Of a stretch of DNA of 64,000 nucleotides, positions 45,134 to 53,924 are shown piece by piece (positions within the stretch are counted from its first letter, which is position 1; the number at the start of each line of letters is the position of its first letter). A model generated the notes under the pieces. That model searched no databases. It was given only the letters and a program-made list of their open reading frames with translations, and was not told the origin of the DNA. The position numbers and the translations under genes were made by a program. Origin of the DNA: Comamonas sp. 26 (GTDB taxonomy: Bacteria > Pseudomonadota > Gammaproteobacteria > Burkholderiales > Burkholderiaceae_C); assembly GCF_002754475.1 (NCBI RefSeq), contig NZ_PEFL01000001.1, positions 310,001-374,000 of the forward strand. Direction: 5' to 3'.

Positions 45134-45829
45134 ATGTCTGAGTCTGAAGTCCTGTCGCCTGTTTCCAATAACGAAAATCCAGCTGAGGACACATCCGTCT
45201 CTCCTGCATTGGCCCCTGCGCGCAAGCGCCCCAAGCCTGGAGAGCGTCGTGAGCAAATCCTGCAGGCCTTGGCATCCATGCTGGAAAAGCCCGGTGCCGA
45301 TCGCATTACGACGGCTGCCTTGGCTGCCCATCTGAGTGTGAGCGAGGCGGCGCTGTATCGCCATTTCGCCAGCAAGGCCCAGATGTTTGAAGGCCTGATC
45401 GAATTCATCGAGCAGTCTGTCTTCTCCATGATTCAGCAAATCGTAGGCCGTGATGTGCCAGAGGTAGCGCACGGTCCTATCGAGGGTGCACGCAATGCCA
45501 ACCGCGTGATCGCTCTGCTGCTGCAGTTTGGTGAGAAGAACCCTGGCATGGTGCGCGTAATGGTGGGCGATGCCATCGTTTTTGAGCACGAGCGTCTGCA
45601 AACGCGTATGAACCAGTTCTTTGACCGTATTGAATCTACGTTGCGCCAGTGCCTGCGCCCTGCGGCGGGTGCCATGGGCTCTTCCGCTCCTACGGCTGAA
45701 GCTTCGGTGGCAGCCAGCGTGCTTACTGCGTTTGCGCTGGGTCGTCTGCAGCGTTATGCCCGCTCGGGCTTTCGCCGCCTGCCGACGGAGCACCTGGATG
45801 CAAGCTTGGCCATGATGGTTGTTGTGTAA
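45134..45829 (+). CDS. slmA: Nucleoid occlusion factor SlmA (TetR-like)
   Basis: 231-residue DNA-binding division inhibitor that keeps FtsZ rings off the nucleoid. After a variable acidic N-terminal tail of about 35 residues comes the TetR helix-turn-helix PGERREQILQALASMLEKPG and LAAHLSVSEAALYRHFASKA. The body has QMFEGLIEFIEQSVFSMIQQ and ARSGFRRLPTEHLDA, as in SlmA. The frame is open from 45077, but ATG 45134 is the first methionine consistent with the family. argB-slmA neighbourhood is usual in betaproteobacteria; here the two-component genes lie between them. Confidence 0.9.
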   Translation: MSESEVLSPVSNNENPAEDTSVSPALAPARKRPKPGERREQILQALASMLEKPGADRITTAALAAHLSVSEAALYRHFASKAQMFEGLIEFIEQSVFSMIQQIVGRDVPEVAHGPIEGARNANRVIALLLQFGEKNPGMVRVMVGDAIVFEHERLQTRMNQFFDRIESTLRQCLRPAAGAMGSSAPTAEASVAASVLTAFALGRLQRYARSGFRRLPTEHLDASLAMMVVV

Positions 45830-45846
45830 TCCAGCGACTTTCCATT

Positions 45847-45890
45847 CATGAAAAAACGCCGCAGTCGCAGGACTGGCGGCGTTTTTTCAT
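45847..45890. terminator. Bidirectional intrinsic terminator after slmA
   Basis: ATGAAAAAACGCCGCAGTC pairs with GACTGGCGGCGTTTTTTCAT with one bulge. T-runs occur on both strands. It separates slmA from the TetR regulator. Confidence 0.88.
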
Positions 45891-45986
45891 GGCGGCGAGG
45901 AGGGTGCAGCTAGGGAAATCCTTGGCAAGAAAGGATAAGTATTTACCCTTTGTGCACCTGAATCGATAGAGAAACTGTGCAAAATA

Positions 45987-45998
45987 GAACGATCGTTC
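45987..45998. promoter_or_regulatory. Palindromic operator of the TetR regulator
   Basis: GAACGATCGTTC is a perfect 12-bp palindrome, within the AT-rich frame AATA...CGTTTTATT, 17 bp before the chosen start of the TetR gene. Such short palindromes at the gene's own promoter are the usual autoregulatory sites of TetR proteins. I did not find a second copy elsewhere in the cluster. Confidence 0.55.
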
Positions 45999-46015
45999 GT
46001 TTTATTCAAAATTTC

Positions 46016-46834
46016 ATGGTTTCGTCTTCCGTTCCCCGTTCTTCAACTTCTCCCGCTGGCCGGGATGTGGCGCATTTGACTGGCCGCGCAGAGGGGAGTG
46101 CCGGGCTGAATCATCCAGAGATGCCTGCAAAGACTGCTGCCAAGTCTCGCAAGGCACCGCCCCCTGCGCAAGCTGCTGCTAGCCACAAGGCAGAGGGCAC
46201 TGAGTCTGCCGTCAAGACATCAGGGCGTTCATTGGCAAAAGGTCAGCAAACCAAGGCCACGATTGTGGAGTCTGCTCTTAATTTGGCAACCCATATAGGT
46301 CTGGAAGGCCTGTCCATCGGCGCGATTGCTGAACTCACGGGTATGAGCAAGTCGGGCGTGTTTGCCCACTTTGGCTCGCGCGAAGAGTTGCAGATTTCCG
46401 TGGTGCATGAATACCACGACCGTTTTGAGCAGGAAGTGTTCTACCCGGCCATCGAGGCAGAGCGCGGCATTCCGCGTCTGCGCGAGCTGTTTGGGAACTG
46501 GATGAAGCGCACTTCCATGGAGATTGATTCAGGCTGCATCTATATCAGCGGCGCTGTGGAGTTTGACGACCGCACCGGCCCCGTGCGCGATGCGCTGGTC
46601 GAGTCCGTCAGCACCTGGCTGGCTGCCATGCGTCGCACGATTGAGCAGAGTCAGGAGTGTGGCGACCTGCGTGCTGATGCCGATGCCAGCCAGTTGCTGT
46701 TTGAAATTCACGGCCTGATTCTGGCTCTGCACTACGAAGCCCGCTTCTTGCACAGTGAAGGCTCGATCGAGCGTGCCCATGCTGGCTTCAACAACATTCT
46801 GGCGCGCTACGCCAGTGAGCCCCCAGCGGCCTGA
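46016..46834 (+). CDS. TetR-family regulator of the fatty-acid cluster
   Basis: 272-residue repressor-type protein. A long, low-complexity N-terminal extension rich in Ala, Lys and Ser (about residues 1-80) precedes the helix-turn-helix GQQTKATIVESALNLATHIG and IGAIAELTGMSKSGVFAHFG. The ligand domain follows (ELFGNWMKRTSMEIDSGCIY, TetR_C). The frame is open to GTG 45977, but a palindrome in that stretch argues for ATG 46016 or later. It lies 70 bp upstream of the acyl-CoA dehydrogenase gene on the same strand, so control by acyl-CoA is a fair guess. Confidence 0.85.
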   Translation: MVSSSVPRSSTSPAGRDVAHLTGRAEGSAGLNHPEMPAKTAAKSRKAPPPAQAAASHKAEGTESAVKTSGRSLAKGQQTKATIVESALNLATHIGLEGLSIGAIAELTGMSKSGVFAHFGSREELQISVVHEYHDRFEQEVFYPAIEAERGIPRLRELFGNWMKRTSMEIDSGCIYISGAVEFDDRTGPVRDALVESVSTWLAAMRRTIEQSQECGDLRADADASQLLFEIHGLILALHYEARFLHSEGSIERAHAGFNNILARYASEPPAA

Positions 46835-46904
46835 CGCCCCACACGGCAAGCGACGGTCCATCTAGCAACCCTATCCAACGCGAAACTACCTCAGGAGACG
46901 ACAC

Positions 46905-48701
46905 ATGCCCAGCTACAACCCGCCACTGCGTGATATGCAATTCCTCATGCATGAGGTCTTCAAGGTCGCTGAGTCTTATCAGCAGATGCCCACGCACGCC
47001 GAGGTGGATGTAGACACCATCAATGCGGTGCTGGAAGAGGCTGGCAAGTTTGCGGCCAATGTGACCTTTCCGCTGAACATCAGCGGCGATGCTGAGGGTT
47101 GCACGCTGAACAAGGCCACGCATGAGGTGACTACGCCCAAAGGCTTCAAGCAAGCCTATGCCCAGTTTGTGGAAGGTGGCTGGCCTGCATTGTCCTGCGA
47201 CCCTGAATACGGCGGTCAGGGCCTGCCCATGGTGCTGAACTCGGCGCTGTATGAAATGCTCAACAGCGCCAATCAGGCCTGGACCATGTACCCCGGCCTG
47301 TCCCACGGTGCTTATGAAGCCCTGCATGCCTACGGTACACCCGAGCAGAAAAAGACCTATCTGGGCAAGCTGACCAGCGGTGAGTGGACAGGCACTATGT
47401 GCCTGACCGAGTCGCATTGCGGCACCGATTTGGGCCTGCTGCGCAGCAAGGCTGAGCCGCTGGCCGATGGCACTTACAAGATCACCGGCAACAAGATTTT
47501 CATCTCCGCCGGTGAGCACGATTTCACCGAAAACATTGTGCATTTGGTGCTGGCCCGCCTGCCTGATGCGCCTGTGGGCTCCAAGGGCATCAGCCTGTTT
47601 GTGGTGCCCAAGTTCCTGATCAAGGCCGATGGCTCCCTGGGCGAGCGCAATCCCATCTTCTGCGGTGCGCTGGAGCACAAGATGGGCATCCACGGCAATG
47701 CCACGGCGCAGATCAATATCGATGGCGCCATCGGCACCATGGTGGGTGAGCCCAACAAGGGCCTGCAAGCCATGTTTGTGATGATGAACGCCGCCCGTCT
47801 GGGTGTAGGCAACCAGTCGCTGGGCCTGACCGAAGTGGCTTTCCAGAACGCGCTGGCTTATGCCAAGGACAGGCTGCAGATGCGCTCCCTGTCTGGCGTC
47901 AAGGCCAAAGACAAGCCAGCGGACCCCATCATCGTGCACCCCGATGTGCGCCGCATGCTGATGACAGCCAAGGCCTATGCCGAGGGGGGGCGTGCGCTGT
48001 CCACTTTCAGCGCGCTGCTGATTGATACCGAACTGAACCACCCAGACGAAAAAGTGCGTAAAGACAGCGCCGAGCTGGTCGCGCTGCTCACGCCCATCGT
48101 CAAGGCCTTCATCACCGACAACGGCTGGATCTCCACCACCATGTGCCAGCAGGTCTATGGCGGCCACGGCTTCATCACCGAGTGGGGCATGGAGCAGTTT
48201 GTGCGCGACAACCGCATCAACATGATTTACGAAGGCACCAACGGCGTGCAGGCGCTGGATTTGCTGGGTCGCAAGATCCTGGGCAACCAGGGCGCCACGC
48301 TCAAGAAGTTTGGCAAGCTGATCGCCAAGCTGGTGGAGGAAGAGGGCGTCAATGAAAAGATGAGCGAGTTCATCACGCCCATCGCCATGCTGGGCGACCA
48401 GATGACCAAGTTCACCACCGAAATCGGTTTCAAGGGCATGCAAAACCCCGACGACGTGGGCGCTGCATCTGTGGACTATCTGCGCGTGGCCGGTCACCTG
48501 GTCTTTGGCTACCTGTTTGCCCGCATGGCGCAGGTGGCGCTGCGCGAAATTGCTGCTGGCAATGCTGACCCCTTCTATCTGGGCAAGCTGCAGACGGCAC
48601 GTTTTTACTTTGCCAAGCTGTTCCCCGAAACACTGACGCTGATGCGCACCGCCCGTGCTGGCTGCCAGTCGCTGATGGACACCGACGCCGCTCTGGCCTG
48701 A
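46905..48701 (+). CDS. Acyl-CoA dehydrogenase (FadE-like, 598 residues)
   Basis: FAD enzyme for the first step of beta-oxidation. Long form with N-terminal, beta and C-terminal helical domains plus a C-terminal extension (about 460-598, acyl-CoA dehydrogenase C-terminal type). CLTESHCGTDLGLLRSKAEP is the FAD/acyl motif, and MIYEGTNGVQALDLLGRKIL carries the catalytic Glu. VYGGHGFITEWGMEQFVRDN precedes it. ATG 46905 has CAGGAGAC upstream. It starts the catabolic cluster. Confidence 0.95.
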   Translation: MPSYNPPLRDMQFLMHEVFKVAESYQQMPTHAEVDVDTINAVLEEAGKFAANVTFPLNISGDAEGCTLNKATHEVTTPKGFKQAYAQFVEGGWPALSCDPEYGGQGLPMVLNSALYEMLNSANQAWTMYPGLSHGAYEALHAYGTPEQKKTYLGKLTSGEWTGTMCLTESHCGTDLGLLRSKAEPLADGTYKITGNKIFISAGEHDFTENIVHLVLARLPDAPVGSKGISLFVVPKFLIKADGSLGERNPIFCGALEHKMGIHGNATAQINIDGAIGTMVGEPNKGLQAMFVMMNAARLGVGNQSLGLTEVAFQNALAYAKDRLQMRSLSGVKAKDKPADPIIVHPDVRRMLMTAKAYAEGGRALSTFSALLIDTELNHPDEKVRKDSAELVALLTPIVKAFITDNGWISTTMCQQVYGGHGFITEWGMEQFVRDNRINMIYEGTNGVQALDLLGRKILGNQGATLKKFGKLIAKLVEEEGVNEKMSEFITPIAMLGDQMTKFTTEIGFKGMQNPDDVGAASVDYLRVAGHLVFGYLFARMAQVALREIAAGNADPFYLGKLQTARFYFAKLFPETLTLMRTARAGCQSLMDTDAALA

Positions 48702-48736
48702 AGCTCCACAAGCCATGCAGTCGCGCTATTGAAAGC

Positions 48737-48754
48737 GTAGCTGCATGCGCTGAT
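48737..48754. repeat. Interspersed repeat, single arm
   Basis: GTAGCTGCATGCGCTGAT in the 86-bp gap before the DUF2147 gene matches the left-arm consensus ATAGCTGCTTGCGCTTGAT. Confidence 0.45.
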
Positions 48755-48787
48755 TCATCCCTTGTTTTAATGTTAAAGGACTTGGAA

Positions 48788-49231
48788 ATGAAGAAAATTA
48801 ATGCGCTGGCAGCTCTTGTTTTGGTAGCGGGTGGCATGTCCACTGCAATGGCGCAGATGTCGCCCGTAGGCACCTGGCGCAGCATGGACGAAAAGGAAAA
48901 CACACCCAAGGCGCAGGTGAAGATCACCGAAGCGGGGGGCATCGTCTCCGGCAAGGTTGAAGCGCTGCTGCGCAAAGGCGCTGACCCCAATCAGCTGTGC
49001 ACCGAGTGCAAGGACGAGCTGAAAGACAAGCCCATGGTGGGCATGACGCTGATCAGCGGCGTCAAAAAGGCCGAGGGCAAGGAAGTCTGGGAGGGCGGCA
49101 AGATTCTCGACCCCGAAAACGGCAAGACCTACACCGTGAGGCTGACGCCTATCGAAGACGGCAAAAAGCTGGAAGTGCGCGGCTCCATCGGCCCCTTCTG
49201 GCGCACGCAGACCTGGGTCCGCGTTCAATAA
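48788..49231 (+). CDS. DUF2147-domain exported protein
   Basis: 147 residues with a Sec signal peptide (MKKINALAALVLVAGGMSTA, cleavage likely after AMA). The mature part has SPVGTWRSMDEKENTPKAQV, CTECKDELKDKPMVGMTLI and GGKILDPENGKTYTVRLTP, then VRGSIGPFWRTQTWVR, the DUF2147 pattern. Two Cys, C76 and C79 by rough count, could form a disulfide or bind metal. ATG 48788 has AAAGGA upstream. The function is unknown; its place inside a fatty-acid operon is unexplained. Confidence 0.85.
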   Translation: MKKINALAALVLVAGGMSTAMAQMSPVGTWRSMDEKENTPKAQVKITEAGGIVSGKVEALLRKGADPNQLCTECKDELKDKPMVGMTLISGVKKAEGKEVWEGGKILDPENGKTYTVRLTPIEDGKKLEVRGSIGPFWRTQTWVRVQ

Positions 49232-49310
49232 ATTTCAAGACAAAACAGCCAGCGCTGACGCTGCTTGACGCTAGGTTAAGCAGCAGCTGGCCCTTAATGG
49301 AACATTGCTC

Positions 49311-51713
49311 ATGTCCCGATTCAATGTGAAAAAAGTCGCCGTGCTGGGTGCGGGCGTGATGGGTGCGCAAATCGCCGCCCATCTGGTTAACGTCAAGGTA
49401 CCGGTCATTTTGTTTGATCTGCCTGCCAAAGAAGGCTCCAAGAGCGGCATTGCAGAGCGCGCCATCGCCAATCTCAAAAAGCTCAAGCCCTCGCCCATTG
49501 GTGTGGCCGATGATGTGGATCTGATTCAGCCCGCTAATTACGAAGAGCACATGAAGCTGCTCAAGGGTTGCGATCTGGTCATCGAAGCCATTGCCGAGCG
49601 CATGGACTGGAAGCTGGACCTGTATCACAAGGTTGCCCCCTTTGTTGCCAAGCATGCGCTGGTGGCATCCAACACTTCGGGTCTGTCCATCACCAAGCTC
49701 AGCGAGGCTTTGCCCGATGCCATCAAGCCGCGTTTTTGCGGCATTCACTTCTTCAACCCGCCGCGCTATATGCAGCTGGTGGAGTTGATCAACACGCCCA
49801 CGACCCAGCCCGAAGTGCTGGACCAGCTTGAAACCTTTGTGACCGCGGTGCTGGGCAAGGGTGTGGTGCGCGCGCATGACACGCCCAACTTCATCGCCAA
49901 CCGCATTGGTATTGCGGGCATGCTTTCCACCATGAAGCAGGCCGAGAATTTTGGTTTGAACTTTGATGTGGTCGATGACCTCACAGGCAAAAAACTGGGC
50001 CGCGCATCAAGCGGTACCTTCCGCACTGCGGATGTGGTGGGCTTGGACACCATGGCTCACGTCATCAAGACCATGCAGGAGAACCTGAATGAGCAAAGCG
50101 ATCCCTTCTTTGCTAACTTTGGCACACCAAAGGTGCTGCAAAAGCTGCTGGATCTCGGCTTTCTGGGTAATAAAACCAAGCAGGGCTTTTACAAGCGCGT
50201 GGGTCGTGAAACCATGCAGTTTGAGCTCGATAGCGAGGACTACATTCCCGCCGGTGGCAAGGCCGACGAGGTGTATGGCCGCATGCTCAAAAAGCCTGCA
50301 ACTGAGCGCCTGAAACTACTGCGCAATGCCGAGGGCAAGGAAGGCCAGTTCCTCTGGGCCATTCTGCGCGACAGCTTCCACTACGCTGCCGTGCATCTTG
50401 AGCATATTGCCAACTGCGCACGTGATCTGGACCAAGCCATGCGCTGGGGCTATGGCATGCAACAAGGCCCGTTCGAGCTGTGGCAAGACGCTGGCTGGCT
50501 GGATGTGGCCAAGATGGTTCAGGAAGATATTGATGCAGGCAAGGCGTTGTGCAAGGCGCCGCTGCCCCAATGGGTGTTTGAAGGCCCGGTGGCCGAAGCC
50601 GGTGGCGTGCACACCGCCAATGGCTCGTGGAGCGCATCTCAGGCCCAATTTGTGCCGCGCCGCGTGCTGCCCGTGTACGAGCGTCAGCTCTTCCCTGAAA
50701 AGCTGCTGGGTGAAGCCAATCTGCCTGACTGGCAGAGCGCAGGTACAACGCTGGCCGAGACCAAGGCGCTGCGCACCTGGACTCTGGACGGCAAGGTGCT
50801 GATTGCCAGTATCAAGAACAAGATGCACGCCATCAGCCCCGAGGTCATGGAAGGTCTGATGGAGGCGGTGGACGTGGCCGAGAGCGACTTTGATGGCATG
50901 GTCATCTGGTCGGGCGACTCGCCTTTCAGCGTGGGGGCTGACCTTGAAGCCACCATGCCCGCCTTTGTGATTGGCGGCGCAGATGCCATTGAAAGCATCG
51001 AGCAAGAGCTGCAAAACCTGATGCTGCGCCTGCGTTATGCACAGGTGCCTGTGGTGTCGGCCATTCATGGGCTGGCGCTGGGCGGTGGCTGCGAAATGGC
51101 CGTGTACTCGGCCCGCCGCGTGGCGCATATGGAAAGCTATATCGGTCTGGTAGAAGTCGGCGTGGGTCTGGTGCCAGGCGCAGGCGGCCTGACCTATATC
51201 GCCCGCCGCGCTGCGGAAAATGCCGCCACCAGCACGGGTAAAGATTTGCTGCCCTTCCTCACCGAAGGATTCACAGCAGCCGCGATGGCCAAGGTGGGCA
51301 CCAGCGCACTGGAGTCACGCAAGCTTGGCTACCTGCTGGACAGTGACATCGTGGTGGCCCACAAAGATGAAGTGCTGTTTGTGGCCATCAATGAAGCCAA
51401 GTCCATGGCAGCCAGCGGCTGGCGTGCACCGCTCAAGCGCAGCTTCCCCGTGGCGGGCCGCAGCGGTCAGGCCACTATCAAGGGCTCGCTGGTGAATATG
51501 CGCGACGGCGGCTTTATCAGCGAGTTTGACCAGTACATCGCAGGAATGATAGCCAACGTGGTGTGCGGCGGCGATGTGGATGCCGGAACGCTGGTGGATG
51601 AAGCCTATCTGATGAAGCTGGAGCGCAAGGCGTTCTGCCATTTGATTGCTCATCCTAAAACGCACGAGAGAATTCTCGGCATGCTCAACACCGGCAAGCC
51701 GGTGCGCAACTAA
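49311..51713 (+). CDS. 3-hydroxyacyl-CoA dehydrogenase / enoyl-CoA hydratase (FadB/FadN-like)
   Basis: Bifunctional beta-oxidation enzyme, 800 residues, with the dehydrogenase first (VAVLGAGVMGAQIAAHLV at the N-terminus, HFFNPPRYMQLVELI, and IANRIGIAGMLSTMKQ) and the crotonase domain last (AIHGLALGGGCEMAVYSARR and LVEVGVGLVPGAGGLTY, near residues 580-630). This order is the reverse of E. coli FadB and the same as Bacillus FadN. ATG 49311 has GGAAC upstream. fadA follows 22 bp later. Confidence 0.94.
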   Translation: MSRFNVKKVAVLGAGVMGAQIAAHLVNVKVPVILFDLPAKEGSKSGIAERAIANLKKLKPSPIGVADDVDLIQPANYEEHMKLLKGCDLVIEAIAERMDWKLDLYHKVAPFVAKHALVASNTSGLSITKLSEALPDAIKPRFCGIHFFNPPRYMQLVELINTPTTQPEVLDQLETFVTAVLGKGVVRAHDTPNFIANRIGIAGMLSTMKQAENFGLNFDVVDDLTGKKLGRASSGTFRTADVVGLDTMAHVIKTMQENLNEQSDPFFANFGTPKVLQKLLDLGFLGNKTKQGFYKRVGRETMQFELDSEDYIPAGGKADEVYGRMLKKPATERLKLLRNAEGKEGQFLWAILRDSFHYAAVHLEHIANCARDLDQAMRWGYGMQQGPFELWQDAGWLDVAKMVQEDIDAGKALCKAPLPQWVFEGPVAEAGGVHTANGSWSASQAQFVPRRVLPVYERQLFPEKLLGEANLPDWQSAGTTLAETKALRTWTLDGKVLIASIKNKMHAISPEVMEGLMEAVDVAESDFDGMVIWSGDSPFSVGADLEATMPAFVIGGADAIESIEQELQNLMLRLRYAQVPVVSAIHGLALGGGCEMAVYSARRVAHMESYIGLVEVGVGLVPGAGGLTYIARRAAENAATSTGKDLLPFLTEGFTAAAMAKVGTSALESRKLGYLLDSDIVVAHKDEVLFVAINEAKSMAASGWRAPLKRSFPVAGRSGQATIKGSLVNMRDGGFISEFDQYIAGMIANVVCGGDVDAGTLVDEAYLMKLERKAFCHLIAHPKTHERILGMLNTGKPVRN

Positions 51714-51735
51714 GGCGAAGCGAGGAGAAACAAAA

Positions 51736-52932
51736 ATGAAGCAAGTACAAGACGCCTACATCGTTGCCGCAACGCGCACGCCAATCGGTCGTTCCCATAA
51801 AGGCTTTTTCCGCAATTACCGTCCTGACGATCTGCTGGCCACTACGCTGAAAGCAGCGCTGGCGCAGGTTCCGGGTCTGGATCCCAAGGCTATTGAAGAC
51901 ATCATTTGTGGCTGCGCCATTCCTGAAGGCCAGCAAGGCCTGAATGTGGCGCGCATTGGTGCGGTGCTGGCGGGGCTGCCCACCAGCATTGGCGGCATTA
52001 CCGTCAACCGCTTCTGTGCCTCGGGTTTGTCTGCCGTGGCCATGGCCGCTGACCGTATTCGTGTGGGCGAGGCCGATGTGATGGTTGCAGCCGGTGTGGA
52101 AAGCATGAGCATGGTGCCCATGATGGGTAACTCGCCCAGCCTGTCGCCCACGATCTTTGAGCGCGATGGCGATGTGGGCATTGCCTATGGCATGGGCCTG
52201 ACGGCCGAGAAGGTGGCCCAGCAGTGGCAGGTCAGCCGTGAGGCGCAGGACGCGTTTTCGCTGGAGTCGCATCGCCGTGCTATTGCCGCCCAGCAGGCGG
52301 GTGAGTTTGCCGACGAAATCACGCCGATTGAAGTGACAGACCGCACGCTGAACATTGCCACGGGCGAGCCCGTTATCAGCACCCGCACCGTGAGCCTGGA
52401 TGAAGGTCCGCGCCCAGATACCAGCATCGAAGGTCTGGCCAAGTTGCGCACCGTGTTTGCCGCACGCGGCTCTGTGACGGCAGGTAATAGCTCGCAGACC
52501 AGTGATGGTGCAGGCGCACTGATTCTGGCCAGCGGCGATGCCGTCAAGCGCTTTGGCCTGACGCCGCTGGCGCGTTTTGTGAGCTATGCGAGCAGAGGCG
52601 TTCCGCCCTCCATCATGGGCATTGGCCCGATTGAGGCCATCCCGGCGGCGCTGCGTTATGCCGGTCTCAACCAGAACGGCATGGACTGGATTGAGCTGAA
52701 CGAGGCTTTTGCAGCCCAGTCTCTGGCGGTGATCAACACCCTCAATCTAGACCCCAGCAAGGTCAACCCCATGGGCGGTGCGATTGCACTGGGCCACCCC
52801 CTGGGGGCAACGGGTGCGATTCGTGCGGCTACCGTGGTGCATGCGCTGCGCCGCAAGCAGCTCAAGTACGGCATGGTGACCATGTGCGTGGGCATGGGTC
52901 AGGGCGCGGCCGGCATCTTCGAGCGCGTTTAA
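51736..52932 (+). CDS. fadA: Acetyl-CoA C-acyltransferase (thiolase)
   Basis: Thiolytic cleavage of 3-ketoacyl-CoA, last step of each beta-oxidation round. 398 residues, thiolase fold: active-site Cys in TVNRFCASGLSAVAMAAD, NEAFAAQ, IALGHPLGATGAIRAATV with the catalytic His, and MCVGMGQGAAGIFERV with the second Cys. The open frame starts at 51646, but ATG 51736 has GAGGAGAAAC directly upstream. Forms a pair with the preceding FadB-like protein. Confidence 0.96.
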   Translation: MKQVQDAYIVAATRTPIGRSHKGFFRNYRPDDLLATTLKAALAQVPGLDPKAIEDIICGCAIPEGQQGLNVARIGAVLAGLPTSIGGITVNRFCASGLSAVAMAADRIRVGEADVMVAAGVESMSMVPMMGNSPSLSPTIFERDGDVGIAYGMGLTAEKVAQQWQVSREAQDAFSLESHRRAIAAQQAGEFADEITPIEVTDRTLNIATGEPVISTRTVSLDEGPRPDTSIEGLAKLRTVFAARGSVTAGNSSQTSDGAGALILASGDAVKRFGLTPLARFVSYASRGVPPSIMGIGPIEAIPAALRYAGLNQNGMDWIELNEAFAAQSLAVINTLNLDPSKVNPMGGAIALGHPLGATGAIRAATVVHALRRKQLKYGMVTMCVGMGQGAAGIFERV

Positions 52933-52948
52933 GCAGCGCAGGCACCTG

Positions 52949-53872
52949 ATGCAGACCGCGCAGCAGCCTGAAGTGCAGTGGACGGAGATGAACCTGCCCA
53001 TCTCTGTCGGTCCGGCCCATCTGGTGCTGCGCCAATGCCAGCCCACAGCGGCAGAGGCGCTGGCGCAGGTAGTGGTTGCTCCCGCCATGGGTGTGCAGCA
53101 AAGCTATTACCAGCCCTTTGCGCGCTGGCTTGCAGAGCAGGGTTATGGCGTGACCACGTTTGACTACCGCGGTCACGGCCTTTCGCTGCAAGGCCGTATG
53201 CGCGATACCAAGGCTGACCTGCTGGATTGGGCCAAGGATTGTGAGCTGGTGGCGGCGCAGCTCAAAAAGCAATTCCCCGATCAGGCCTTGATCTGGATTG
53301 GGCACAGCATGGGCTCGCAATTGCCGGGCCTGGCTTCAATACCTTTGCCCATTAATGGCTTGCTTTCCGTGGCCAGTGGCAGCGGCTACTGGCGCGATAA
53401 CGCTGCGCCGACCAAACGCGTTATTCGACTTTTTTGGTGGGGCGTGGCGCCGCTGGCGACCTGGCTGTACGGCTCATTTCCGGGGCGCAAGCTGGGCATG
53501 GTGGGTGACTTGCCTGCAGGCGTGCTCTGGCAATGGCGGCGCTGGTGCATGAACCCGCGTTATGCCATGGGCGTTGAAGGCGAATGGGCGGCCGATGCCT
53601 ATGCCGCTGCCCACTACCCGCTGCATGCTTTGTATATGGAAGACGACGAAATGATGTCGCTGGCCAGTGTGCAGTCGCTGGTGGGCTGGTACCGGAGTGC
53701 GCCCAGCACGCTGGAGCATGTGAGTGCGGCGCTTGCTCCGTCAGGGCGCATAGGCCATCTGGGGTATTTCAGAGAAGAGATGGCTGAGCTACTGTGGCGA
53801 CCCCTGTTGCCATTGCTGCAGAGCTGGCGCGCGGGTGATCGAAGTCCTGGCAAACCCTTGTTTGGGCCGTAA
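52949..53872 (+). CDS. Alpha/beta hydrolase (serine aminopeptidase-like)
   Basis: 307-residue alpha/beta-fold hydrolase. VVVAPAMGVQQSYYQPFARW, TFDYRGHGLSLQGRM and nucleophile elbow WIGHSMGSQLPG are visible; a late His in GRIGHLGYF may complete the triad. No signal peptide. It lies 16 bp after fadA, so it may hydrolyse an acyl-CoA, ester or lactone entering or leaving beta-oxidation; this is by context only. Confidence 0.85.
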   Translation: MQTAQQPEVQWTEMNLPISVGPAHLVLRQCQPTAAEALAQVVVAPAMGVQQSYYQPFARWLAEQGYGVTTFDYRGHGLSLQGRMRDTKADLLDWAKDCELVAAQLKKQFPDQALIWIGHSMGSQLPGLASIPLPINGLLSVASGSGYWRDNAAPTKRVIRLFWWGVAPLATWLYGSFPGRKLGMVGDLPAGVLWQWRRWCMNPRYAMGVEGEWAADAYAAAHYPLHALYMEDDEMMSLASVQSLVGWYRSAPSTLEHVSAALAPSGRIGHLGYFREEMAELLWRPLLPLLQSWRAGDRSPGKPLFGP

Positions 53873-53924
53873 TAGTCACCTGTTTGACGGCCTTCATTCC
53901 TGCCCTTGGGCAACACTGAGACCT

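Noticed and set aside
46788..48716. 642-codon open frame antisense to the acyl-CoA dehydrogenase gene
   Set aside because: The plus strand encodes a complete, motif-bearing acyl-CoA dehydrogenase. The antisense frame is His/Gln/Ala-rich without motifs and results from GC-rich codon bias. Similar antisense frames at 14255-15565, 28752-30185 and 58532-60052 were rejected for the same reason.
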